From Actinomycetota bacterium (GTDB lineage: Bacteria; Actinomycetota; Humimicrobiia; Humimicrobiales; Humimicrobiaceae): 5,618 nucleotides of DNA. This document shows, piece by piece, positions 1 through 4,623 of the stretch (positions are counted from its first letter, which is position 1; each line of letters begins with the position of its first letter). The position numbers were made by a program, and so were the translations under genes. Location of the stretch: NCBI GenBank assembly GCA_003567835.1, contig PWYO01000205.1:1-5618 (forward strand), written 5' to 3'. The notes below the pieces were generated by a model, which was given only the letters and a program-made list of their open reading frames with translations, was not told the origin of the DNA and did not search any database.

Positions 1-310
1 CATAACCCGGATCCTGGATGGCAGGCATTCCAGATTCTGAAACCAGTGCAATATCCGTTCCTTGCTCCAGGTAACCAAATATCTTTTCTTTTTTAGTGGT
101 ACCGCTAAAATCATGATAGCTTATCATCTTTTTGGCGCCGATATGATAGCGGGAAAGAAGTTTTTTGGTGGTTCTGGTATCCTCGGCAGCGATCAGGTTC
201 ACTTTTTTCAAGGTTTCAATAAGCCGAAAGCTTGCATCATCAAGATTGCCTATAGGCGTGGCGCATACAAACAATGTGCCTCTGCCTTTTTTGGGATGAT
301 CTGGGGTCAT
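1..310 (-). CDS. rsmI: 16S rRNA (cytidine-1402-2'-O)-methyltransferase RsmI, N-terminal part (runs off left edge)
   Basis: This is the first 103 residues of a SAM-dependent methylase of the tetrapyrrole methylase fold (PF00590). RsmI 2'-O-methylates C1402 in the ribosomal decoding centre. Visible family motifs are ATPIGNL (residues 17-23), AAEDTR (41-46), ISYH (63-66) and LVSESGMPAIQDPGY (89-103), the last being the glycine/proline-rich SAM-site segment that usually reads LVSDAGxPxxxDPG. Full-length RsmI is about 275-290 residues, so roughly two thirds lies beyond position 1. The start is the ATG at 310-308; an in-frame TAA lies five codons upstream, so no longer start fits. No Shine-Dalgarno is visible. 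The gene begins 4 bases after the stop of the membrane protein gene and is probably translated by reinitiation as the third gene of the rubrerythrin operon. The family assignment is firm; the 1402 specificity is inferred from the family. Confidence 0.93.
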   Translation of the reverse strand, partial: MTPDHPKKGRGTLFVCATPIGNLDDASFRLIETLKKVNLIAAEDTRTTKKLLSRYHIGAKKMISYHDFSGTTKKEKIFGYLEQGTDIALVSESGMPAIQDPGY

Positions 311-314
311 GTGT

Positions 315-728
315 TTAATATATGGTTATGTTTGTAAAGCCCCTATACAAAAGTTCAGCGATATAGCCATAGGCCAGCCAAAAAGGGAGATAGGTCACTT
401 TAACCACTCCCTTTATGGCCCACCTGGATTTATATTCCCAAGGACATTTTCCTATAATCAGCTTCAAAAAATACCCATAGCAGAATTCAGCAGCAAAAAT
501 GACCACCATATATATCAAGCCACGCAGCAGGAAATGTATGGGCCGTAAGAAATAATATAGAGGTCCTATAATGAGTCCCAAGCTTCCATATATGGGAAAC
601 ATCCACAAATAAGATCTGCCTTTTAAGCTTCGATCTCTATATCGAATAAAATCATGGATCGAGGTAAAAAATACTTCGATTCCAACCCCAAAAAAACTAT
701 ATATAAAGAAAAGAAGCAAATATTTCAT
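315..728 (-). CDS. Small polytopic membrane protein, PF06541 (putative ABC-transporter type IV / TMEM229-like) family
   Basis: A 137-residue integral membrane protein of unknown function. Hydrophobic segments lie at about residues 3-21, 42-62, 66-91 and 111-128. Features recalled for the PF06541/TMEM229-like group are visible: a glutamate in the first helix (E18), the PIYG turn (45-48), a glutamate in the third helix (E81), a CPWEY segment (95-99), and a basic loop before the last helix. The family carries a historical 'ABC-transporter' label, but no ATPase motif or ABC partner is present here, so I do not call it a transporter. Its ATG shares one base with the rubrerythrin stop (TAATG, 730-726), which implies translational coupling. 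Its own stop is 4 bases before rsmI. Length is normal for the bacterial family. Family membership is by recognition of motifs, not by a search. Confidence 0.8.
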   Translation of the reverse strand: MKYLLLFFIYSFFGVGIEVFFTSIHDFIRYRDRSLKGRSYLWMFPIYGSLGLIIGPLYYFLRPIHFLLRGLIYMVVIFAAEFCYGYFLKLIIGKCPWEYKSRWAIKGVVKVTYLPFWLAYGYIAELLYRGFTNITIY

Positions 729-1228
729 TACTTAATTTCTTTAAACATGCTCTTGGGCCTTCCACAAATGGGGCATTGGTCAGGTGCATCACCCTCCACT
801 GTATTGCCGCAGAACTGACATACAAATATATCCACTTCCTGGGTATTATCCAGATTATCCAGATATTTTTTATACAGTTTGGCATGAACCTGCTCAACCT
901 TATTGGCATAATTGAAACTGTCTTTGGCTTCTTTTTCATTTTCCTGTTCTGCTGTTTCAATCATGTTGGGATACATGCTTTCAAATTCATAAGTTTCTCC
1001 GCCCAAGGCTTCCTTCAGGTTTTCTTCGGTGGATTTAATTCCCCCCATTACTCTAAAATGGCTGTGGGCATGCACCGTTTCTGCATCAGCAGCAGCTCTG
1101 AATAGTTTGGCCTGCTGCTTATACCCTTCCTTTTCTGCCTTTTGGGCGAAAGCAAGATACTTTCTGTTTGCCTGTGATTCTCCTGCAAATGCATCTTTTA
1201 AGTTTTGCAGCGTCTTTTCACTTACCAT
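728..1228 (-). CDS. rbr: Rubrerythrin
   Basis: A 166-residue cytoplasmic non-heme iron protein that reduces hydrogen peroxide to water in anaerobes, usually taking electrons from rubredoxin and NAD(P)H-dependent reductases. The N-terminal ferritin-like four-helix domain carries the diiron ligands: E17 in GESQAN, E50 and H53 in AETVH, E91 and E94 in the third helix, and E112 and H115 in VEQVH. The C-terminal rubredoxin domain has its four iron cysteines as C137-x2-C140 and C152-x2-C155. All ligands are present, so the protein should be active. The start is the ATG at 1228-1226 because AGGAGG (1239-1234) lies 5 bases upstream and homologues begin here; an in-frame ATG 18 codons further upstream lies in the promoter region and is rejected. 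It is the first gene of the operon with the PF06541 protein and rsmI. PerR-type control is common for this family, but no clear PerR box was found. Confidence 0.96.
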   Translation of the reverse strand: MVSEKTLQNLKDAFAGESQANRKYLAFAQKAEKEGYKQQAKLFRAAADAETVHAHSHFRVMGGIKSTEENLKEALGGETYEFESMYPNMIETAEQENEKEAKDSFNYANKVEQVHAKLYKKYLDNLDNTQEVDIFVCQFCGNTVEGDAPDQCPICGRPKSMFKEIK

Positions 1229-1233
1229 AGTTT

Positions 1234-1239
1234 CCTCCT
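1234..1239 (-). promoter_or_regulatory. Strong Shine-Dalgarno for rubrerythrin
   Basis: AGGAGG on the minus strand, 5 bases before the ATG at 1228. It is a perfect anti-16S match and decides the start codon against the in-frame ATG 18 codons upstream. Confidence 0.9.
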
Positions 1240-1255
1240 GGTTTGTTTTGGAAGT

Positions 1256-1261
1256 ATTATA
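1256..1261 (-). promoter_or_regulatory. Candidate -10 box of a proximal rubrerythrin promoter
   Basis: A perfect TATAAT on the minus strand, 28 bases upstream of the rubrerythrin ATG. At 17-base spacing the -35 position reads TAGTGT (1284-1279), a poor match, so this would be a weak or activator-dependent promoter. An imperfect inverted repeat (1266-1289) covers the -35 position. Confidence 0.45.
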
Positions 1262-1265
1262 TATG

Positions 1266-1289
1266 ATTAATAGCATCAACACTACTAAT
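1266..1289. repeat. Imperfect inverted repeat upstream of rubrerythrin, possible operator
   Basis: Arms ATTAATAG (1266-1273) and CTACTAAT (1282-1289) are 8 bases long with one mismatch, separated by 8 bases. The repeat covers the -35 position of the proximal promoter and lies just downstream of the distal -10 box. This is where a repressor of the rubrerythrin operon could bind. Chance AT-rich symmetry is also possible. Confidence 0.3.
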
Positions 1290-1291
1290 TA

Positions 1292-1320
1292 ATTGTACAG
1301 AAAAAAAAGTTAACCGTCCA
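1292..1320 (-). promoter_or_regulatory. Candidate distal promoter for the rubrerythrin operon
   Basis: TGGACG (1320-1315, 4 of 6 to the sigma-A -35 consensus), 17 bases, then TACAAT (1297-1292, 5 of 6 to the -10). Transcription would start near 1285 and leave a 5' leader of about 57 bases that crosses the 1266-1289 inverted repeat. It is an alternative or addition to the proximal TATAAT; the sequence alone does not choose between them. Confidence 0.45.
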
Positions 1321-1520
1321 ATACCCACCCGGCAAATGGTTTTCCATTTTTTTCTGTTTGCTGTCAACCGTCTCCTGGATGTTTCTTGGAAGCCGTAACT
1401 ATTTTTTCTCTGTGGTTATAGAAAACATTTTGCAACCGTTTCAGTGACGACCATGATAAGCAATTCTTTGGACACTACATGCATAAGCATGGCATTTCTA
1501 AAATCTTATTTACGCCAGCA

Positions 1521-1550
1521 TTGATGAAAAGAATGTTTTTGCTGTACAAT
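1521..1550 (+). promoter_or_regulatory. Candidate promoter of the K+ channel gene, possibly giving a leaderless mRNA
   Basis: TTGATG (1521-1526, 4 of 6), an 18-base spacer, then TACAAT (1545-1550, 5 of 6). A start 6-7 bases after the -10 falls at about 1556-1557, on the A of the ATG at 1557. No Shine-Dalgarno precedes that ATG. Confidence 0.5.
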
Positions 1551-1556
1551 AACTTT

Positions 1557-2579
1557 ATGAGAAAAATCAATAATTTTAGGTACTTCAGAAGAATCATCAT
1601 TCCCTTGCTTGTGCTCATATTCTTATATTTTGTTGGTAGTTTGGGCTATATGTTTATCGAAGGCATGGAACCGCTGGACGCTTTGTTTATGACCACCATT
1701 ACCATCACCACTGTGGGTTACGGGGTTATAGGAAGGCTTTCCGATGCAGGCATCATATTTACCATTTTTTTTATCATTATAGGCACCGGCCTGGCTGCCT
1801 ATATTTTAATCAGCGTAGCTGACTATATTTTATCAGAATTCCTCCTGGGGAGGATGGAGACAAGAAGGATCAAAAAAATGATTGCCAGATTAAAAAAACA
1901 TTATATTATTTGTGGACTGGGGCGTGTCGGACTGGAAATCGCCAATGAACTTACCCATAATAAAGCAAAATTTATTGTAATCGACACTGCCGATGAACCT
2001 ATAGAAACCTGCAAGGAAAACAACTGGCTCTACATACAAGGGAATGCTTCAGATGATGACATACTGCTTGAGGCAGGTATCCAAAAAGCAAAAAGCCTTT
2101 TTGCCGCACTGGATACAGATACAGATAATGTGTATATCACCCTTAGTGCTAAATCTCTTAATCCCGATATATTTGTTGTGGCCCGGGCAACCGCACAGGA
2201 AACCATAAGCAAACTTGAAAAAGCCGGGGCAGACAGGGTTCTCTCTCCACAGGTATTGGGAGGCCGAAGGATGGCAGCCATGGCATTGCAGCCTTTGGTT
2301 ACCGATTTTTTAGACACCATCATGGGCACCCAAAACATAGAGGTCAGGCTGCTGGAAATAAAGATACGCAAAGGCAGCAAACTGGAGGGAAAGACCATCA
2401 AGGAAGCCAGCGGCAAGTATGAGCTTGGTGCACTGATCATCTCTGTTATAGAGGCAGACCAAAAAACAACCTACAATCAGCCGGCTGCAGATACCCTGCT
2501 CGCAGCAGGACAAGTTCTCATCGCCATAGGTACCAAAGAGCAAATCCAGATGCTCTCCAACTTGGCCACCTCTGGCTGA
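1557..2579 (+). CDS. Two-transmembrane potassium channel with RCK (TrkA-N/TrkA-C) domain
   Basis: A 340-residue MthK-like K+ channel subunit, expected to assemble as a tetramer in the cytoplasmic membrane and to gate in response to ligands bound by its cytoplasmic RCK ring. TM1 spans about residues 13-34, the pore helix and filter 41-57 with T52-V-G-Y-G56, and TM2 about 64-92. The TrkA-N Rossmann domain starts near 114, with the nucleotide motif G120-x-G122-x2-G125 and the acidic D143 at the end of the second strand. TrkA-C covers about 260-340. The filter is followed by Val57 where most channels have Asp. I chose the ATG at 1557 because the protein then starts just before TM1, as in homologues. 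Earlier in-frame ATGs at 1479, 1524 and 1533 also lack a ribosome binding site, and those at 1479 and 1524 lie within or upstream of the candidate promoter. The gene is monocistronic, divergent from rubrerythrin. The family is certain; ion selectivity and ligand are inferred. Confidence 0.93.
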   Translation: MRKINNFRYFRRIIIPLLVLIFLYFVGSLGYMFIEGMEPLDALFMTTITITTVGYGVIGRLSDAGIIFTIFFIIIGTGLAAYILISVADYILSEFLLGRMETRRIKKMIARLKKHYIICGLGRVGLEIANELTHNKAKFIVIDTADEPIETCKENNWLYIQGNASDDDILLEAGIQKAKSLFAALDTDTDNVYITLSAKSLNPDIFVVARATAQETISKLEKAGADRVLSPQVLGGRRMAAMALQPLVTDFLDTIMGTQNIEVRLLEIKIRKGSKLEGKTIKEASGKYELGALIISVIEADQKTTYNQPAADTLLAAGQVLIAIGTKEQIQMLSNLATSG

Positions 2580-2838
2580 AGAAACAAATACCCATTCAGC
2601 TGGCTAACCCCTGTAAAAAGCTACTAAACACCGCTCCAAAAAAGGTAATTTGCTAAATGAGGAACTTATTTTTGGAGACTGAAATTTTCCAAGACCAAGA
2701 TTGTAACATTCTCTTGCCTTATCTGACCGTCCCCTTCTGCAGAAGCCAAACTTGGCTGCAAAAAAGAGCTGTCTTTTGGTGGCAATGAAAATAAAGGTCT
2801 CATTTTATTGAAATTCCCGGCTTAGAAGGAAAAAGGAA
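2580..2838. other. Noncoding gap between the K+ channel and the tRNA operon
   Basis: Two convergent transcripts end here, 259 bases in all. I see no GC-rich stem followed by a T run on either strand, so neither the channel gene nor the tRNA operon has a convincing intrinsic terminator. Structures present are a 9-base perfect inverted repeat (2634-2677) and a small AGCCA-AACT-TGGCT hairpin near 2747-2760 with a run of A, not T, after it. A 43-codon open frame from the ATG at 2657 is not supported. Confidence 0.6.
2634..2677. repeat. Inverted repeat with 9-base perfect arms
   Basis: CTCCAAAAA (2634-2642) and TTTTTGGAG (2669-2677) are exact reverse complements around a 26-base loop. It sits 55 bases after the channel stop. 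It lacks a GC-rich stem or trailing T run, so it is not a standard terminator; it may be an RNA 3'-end structure or chance. Confidence 0.35.
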
Positions 2839-2914
2839 TGGTGGCGAGACGCAGAATCGAACTGCGGACACATAGATTTTCAGTCTACTGCTCTACCAAC
2901 TGAGCTATCTCGCC
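2839..2914 (-). tRNA. tRNA-Phe (GAA)
   Basis: A 76-base tRNA, last in the operon. Acceptor GGCGAGA (2914-2908) pairs with TCTCGCC (2849-2843); discriminator A (2842); CCA encoded at 2841-2839. The anticodon loop CTGAAAA (2883-2877) gives GAA at 2881-2879. The anticodon stem GTAGA/TCTAT has one G-U pair, and the T arm is CGCAG-TTCGATT-CTGCG. Confidence 0.97.
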
Positions 2915-2929
2915 ACTTGAATAAAAAAA

Positions 2930-3006
2930 TGGCGGAGCTGACGGGATTCGAACCCGCGATCTCATGCGTGACAGGCATGTGTCCTAAACCACTAGACGAC
3001 AGCTCC
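2930..3006 (-). tRNA. tRNA-Asp (GTC)
   Basis: A 77-base tRNA. Acceptor GGAGCTG (3006-3000) pairs with CAGCTCC (2940-2934). The discriminator is G, as expected for an Asp tRNA, and CCA is encoded at 2932-2930. Anticodon arm CATGC-CTGTCAC-GCATG, anticodon GTC. T arm GCGGG-TTCGAAT-CCCGT with one G-U pair. It is separated from tRNA-Phe by 15 bases. Confidence 0.97.
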
Positions 3007-3020
3007 GCGCTTCTTTTCCA

Positions 3021-3096
3021 TGGTGGGCGATGCAGGGTTTGAACCTGCGACCCCCTGCTTGTAAGGCAGGTGCTCTCCCAGCTGAGCTAATCGCCC
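3021..3096 (-). tRNA. tRNA-Val (TAC)
   Basis: A 76-base tRNA. Acceptor GGGCGAT (3096-3090) pairs with ATCGCCC (3031-3025); discriminator A; CCA encoded at 3023-3021. Anticodon arm CCTGC-CTTACAA-GCAGG, anticodon TAC. T arm GCAGG-TTCAAAC-CCTGC. Its 5' end is one base from the CCA of tRNA-Glu, and it is 14 bases from tRNA-Asp. Confidence 0.97.
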
Positions 3097-3097
3097 A

Positions 3098-3173
3098 TGG
3101 CAGCCCGTAGGAGAATCGAACTCCTGTTCCAAGATTGAAAATCTTGTGTCCTAGTCCACTAGACGAACGGGCC
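3098..3173 (-). tRNA. tRNA-Glu (TTC)
   Basis: A 76-base tRNA. Anticodon arm CAAGA-TTTTCAA-TCTTG, anticodon TTC; T arm AGGAG-TTCGATT-CTCCT; discriminator G; CCA encoded at 3100-3098. The acceptor strands GGCCCGT (3173-3167) and ACGGGCT (3108-3102) pair at six positions, but the terminal pair is G1-U72 instead of G1-C72. The rest of the cloverleaf is regular, so the gene looks functional. Confidence 0.95.
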
Positions 3174-3189
3174 ACAGTTTCCCCAAGCT

Positions 3190-3265
3190 TGGTGAGCCGT
3201 GAAGGAATCGAACCTTCGACACCCGGATTAAAAGTCCGGTGCTCTACCAACTGAGCTAACGGCCC
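3190..3265 (-). tRNA. tRNA-Lys (TTT)
   Basis: A 76-base tRNA, first in the operon. Acceptor GGGCCGT (3265-3259) pairs with ACGGCTC (3200-3194), with one G-U at the second pair. Discriminator A; CCA encoded at 3192-3190. Anticodon arm CCGGA-CTTTTAA-TCCGG, anticodon TTT. T arm GAAGG-TTCGATT-CCTTC. It is 16 bases from tRNA-Glu. Confidence 0.97.
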
Positions 3266-3282
3266 AATTTTACCCAACAGCA

Positions 3283-3307
3283 TTGAAAAATCTATTTCAT
3301 TTTTCAA
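3283..3307 (-). other. Stem-loop in the tRNA operon leader
   Basis: TTGAAAAA (3307-3300) pairs with TTTTTCAA (3290-3283) around a 9-base loop, an exact 8-base stem placed 17 bases before mature tRNA-Lys. It lies in the leader between the promoter and the first tRNA and could mark a processing site. The stem is AT-rich and may be chance. Confidence 0.35.
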
Positions 3308-3339
3308 ACACCACGTAATAAATCCATTAGCGATGGTAA

Positions 3340-3368
3340 ATATTACTATAGTAAAATATCATTGTCAA
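3340..3368 (-). promoter_or_regulatory. Promoter of the five-gene tRNA operon
   Basis: TTGACA (3368-3363, perfect -35), 17 bases, then TAATAT (3345-3340, 4 of 6 to the -10). The expected start is near 3333, leaving a leader of about 68 bases before tRNA-Lys. The perfect palindrome TTACTATAGTAA (3343-3354) lies across the spacer and the upstream half of the -10 box. The -35 is 5 bases past the ytxH stop codon. Confidence 0.75.
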
Positions 3369-3373
3369 CAGTA

Positions 3374-3649
3374 TTAACTTTCTTTTTTGTCTTTTAGCCT
3401 ATGGGAGACTTCCCCTACTCTTTCTTTGCTTTTCTCCAGAATCCCTTCACCAATCACTCTTGCTTCCAGTAAAGTAAACTTGCCTTTATCCAGGAAATCC
3501 TTGAGCTTGATCAAAAGCGTCTTCCTGGATTTTGCCCCTGACTGTGGCGCCATAAGCAACCCTAGCATAAACCCTACTGAAAGAGATAATACAATCAAAA
3601 ATGCGATATCCCTGATCATTCTATTGTGATGTCCTTTTTTTGATACCAT
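3374..3649 (-). CDS. YtxH-domain small membrane protein
   Basis: A 91-residue protein with one N-terminal membrane segment (about residues 13-33), ending in the glycine-rich stretch and MAPQSG (33-38) typical of YtxH (PF12732, usually GLLxAPxSG). A basic, amphipathic, probably helical tail rich in K and E follows, without cysteines. Known relatives are small general-stress or envelope proteins in Firmicutes; the molecular role is not known. The start is the ATG at 3649, with AAAGG 9 bases upstream. A TATAAT at 3690-3685 may give it its own promoter; otherwise it is co-transcribed with the HAD phosphatase gene, 74 bases upstream. No terminator follows before the tRNA promoter. Confidence 0.8.
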   Translation of the reverse strand: MVSKKGHHNRMIRDIAFLIVLSLSVGFMLGLLMAPQSGAKSRKTLLIKLKDFLDKGKFTLLEARVIGEGILEKSKERVGEVSHRLKDKKES

Positions 3650-3684
3650 AATTCTATACCTTTATTGATTCTTGGCTTTTCTTT

Positions 3685-3690
3685 ATTATA
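3685..3690 (-). promoter_or_regulatory. Possible -10 box for ytxH
   Basis: TATAAT on the minus strand, 35 bases before the ytxH ATG. At 17-base spacing the -35 position reads TTTTAT, which is poor. It may act alone or only supplement transcription from the HAD promoter. Confidence 0.3.
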
Positions 3691-3723
3691 AGGCATTTAT
3701 GACTGAGATAAAACCATCCCATA

Positions 3724-4590
3724 CTAAGCAGTCAAGCAGGCTATGACTTCTGCCCAGCCCCGGTTCATGGTGTGGCTGGTAATATAAATATTATCATACT
3801 TGCCCAATTCTCTTAAAAAACCGGGTTCTTGTTTCAAGCTGCCCCCCATTAAAAAGAAGTACCCTACCTCCCTTGCCATGGAAATATCGGTAATCGAATC
3901 ACCAAGGGCAATGCATTGGTTTTTTGAAACCCCCCTTATTTCCCGATCCAGAGCAATTGCTTGGGCCTTGTCTACGCCTTTGGGCATTAAATTGTAAATA
4001 TAAAGATTTTTTACATCAAGGTCTAGGTTTACCAATGCAGATTTTCCGTTTTCTACCAGGCACAGTCCGCCAAACCCTTTTTCTTTGAGCAATTGATTGG
4101 CCTTGCTAAGATCGATTTCTCCAAAAAATAGGGCATTATAGCTTCTATACTGGCTCCATTCTACCTTTCCTTCAATTTTTTTAGGGAAAGCTTGTTTCAA
4201 TATATGGATGATGCTGGCAAGGTCTTTTCCCCCATGGGTGATGGCATAATCTATTTTTTTTGCATCAAAGGTTACCCTTACATCTTTTCCTAAATCATAC
4301 ACAAGCTCGCATCCCAGTTCGGCTATATAATTTTTTAGCCCTAACATTTGAGCATTATATCGAAGCTGGGTTTTATTCCTTCCCGAAACCAGAACCATAT
4401 CTATATTTTTTTCTCCGATTTTTTTGATGCATTCGACTCCCTCCAAAAAATAGCGGCCGTGTCCATCTTTTATCAGACACCCTTGGTCATTTAAAAGAGT
4501 GCCGTCAAGATCGGTATAGATAATCTTAAGGGGGGCCAGACCATTTTTGATCTTTTGCATAAAATGCTTAAACTGTTTTACTTCTGCCAT
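3724..4590 (-). CDS. HAD superfamily hydrolase, subfamily IIB (Cof / mannosyl-3-phosphoglycerate phosphatase-like)
   Basis: A 288-residue cytoplasmic Mg2+-dependent phosphatase. All four HAD motifs are visible: the nucleophile and acid D27 and D29 in DLDGTLL, S69 in VSGR, K208 in GVDKAQ, and the metal ligands D231 and D235 in GDSITD. The IIB cap lies between motifs II and III. The segment YIAELGCELVYDLG (about 88-101), directly after motif II, resembles a conserved group of HAD proteins related to mannosyl/glucosyl-3-phosphoglycerate phosphatases, but no synthase for such a solute is in the window, so the substrate is open. The start is the ATG at 4590 with AGGTGG 5 bases upstream; a GTG three codons earlier lies within that Shine-Dalgarno. 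It has its own promoter (4651-4624), is divergent from mgtC, and lies upstream of ytxH. Confidence 0.88.
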   Translation of the reverse strand: MAEVKQFKHFMQKIKNGLAPLKIIYTDLDGTLLNDQGCLIKDGHGRYFLEGVECIKKIGEKNIDMVLVSGRNKTQLRYNAQMLGLKNYIAELGCELVYDLGKDVRVTFDAKKIDYAITHGGKDLASIIHILKQAFPKKIEGKVEWSQYRSYNALFFGEIDLSKANQLLKEKGFGGLCLVENGKSALVNLDLDVKNLYIYNLMPKGVDKAQAIALDREIRGVSKNQCIALGDSITDISMAREVGYFFLMGGSLKQEPGFLRELGKYDNIYITSHTMNRGWAEVIACLTA

Positions 4591-4595
4591 ATTTC

Positions 4596-4601
4596 CCACC
4601 T
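4596..4601 (-). promoter_or_regulatory. Shine-Dalgarno that fixes the HAD phosphatase start
   Basis: AGGTGG on the minus strand, 5 bases before the ATG at 4590. The in-frame GTG at 4599 overlaps it and is therefore unlikely to be the start. Confidence 0.8.
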
Positions 4602-4623
4602 AGCTGTGTTTTAATCTTCTGTC

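Larger units (their letters stand above)
1229..1556. other. Divergent noncoding region between rubrerythrin and the K+ channel
   Basis: These 328 bases hold the candidate rubrerythrin promoters (1256-1320) and the channel promoter (1521-1550). The middle contains a small hairpin with arms AAATGG/CCATTT around TTTT, followed by a T run (about 1334-1353). It also has three copies of AACCGT (1312-1317, 1366-1371, 1434-1439) plus one variant AGCCGT (1391-1396), unevenly spaced, and a CATGC-ATAA-GCATG hairpin (1478-1491). No gene is evident. The open frame that continues upstream of the channel start to 1479 has no ribosome binding site. Confidence 0.6.

Noticed and set aside
1258..1272. A PerR-box-like sequence overlapping the rubrerythrin TATAAT.
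   Set aside because: Only 8 of 14 fixed positions match the Bacillus PerR consensus in very AT-rich DNA, which is not better than chance.
1334..1353. A hairpin followed by a T run on the plus strand, resembling a terminator.
   Set aside because: The stem is only AAATGG/CCATTT, too weak, and no plus-strand gene ends upstream of it.
1479..1556. A 26-codon N-terminal extension of the K+ channel from the ATG at 1479.
   Set aside because: It has no ribosome binding site, covers the likely promoter, and would add a segment that homologues lack before TM1.
2747..2768. An AGCCA-AACT-TGGCT hairpin near an A run, considered as a terminator for the tRNA operon.
   Set aside because: On the minus strand the T run comes before the stem, not after it, so it cannot act as an intrinsic terminator in either direction.
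2657..2788. A 43-codon plus-strand open frame starting at the ATG at 2657, preceded by a distant AAAGG.
   Set aside because: It is short, recognisable as no family, overlaps an inverted repeat, and an open frame of this size is expected by chance.
2984..3307. A 107-codon minus-strand open frame across the tRNA genes.
   Set aside because: It lies over four tRNA genes; its apparent protein similarity would be the familiar artefact of translated tRNA sequence.
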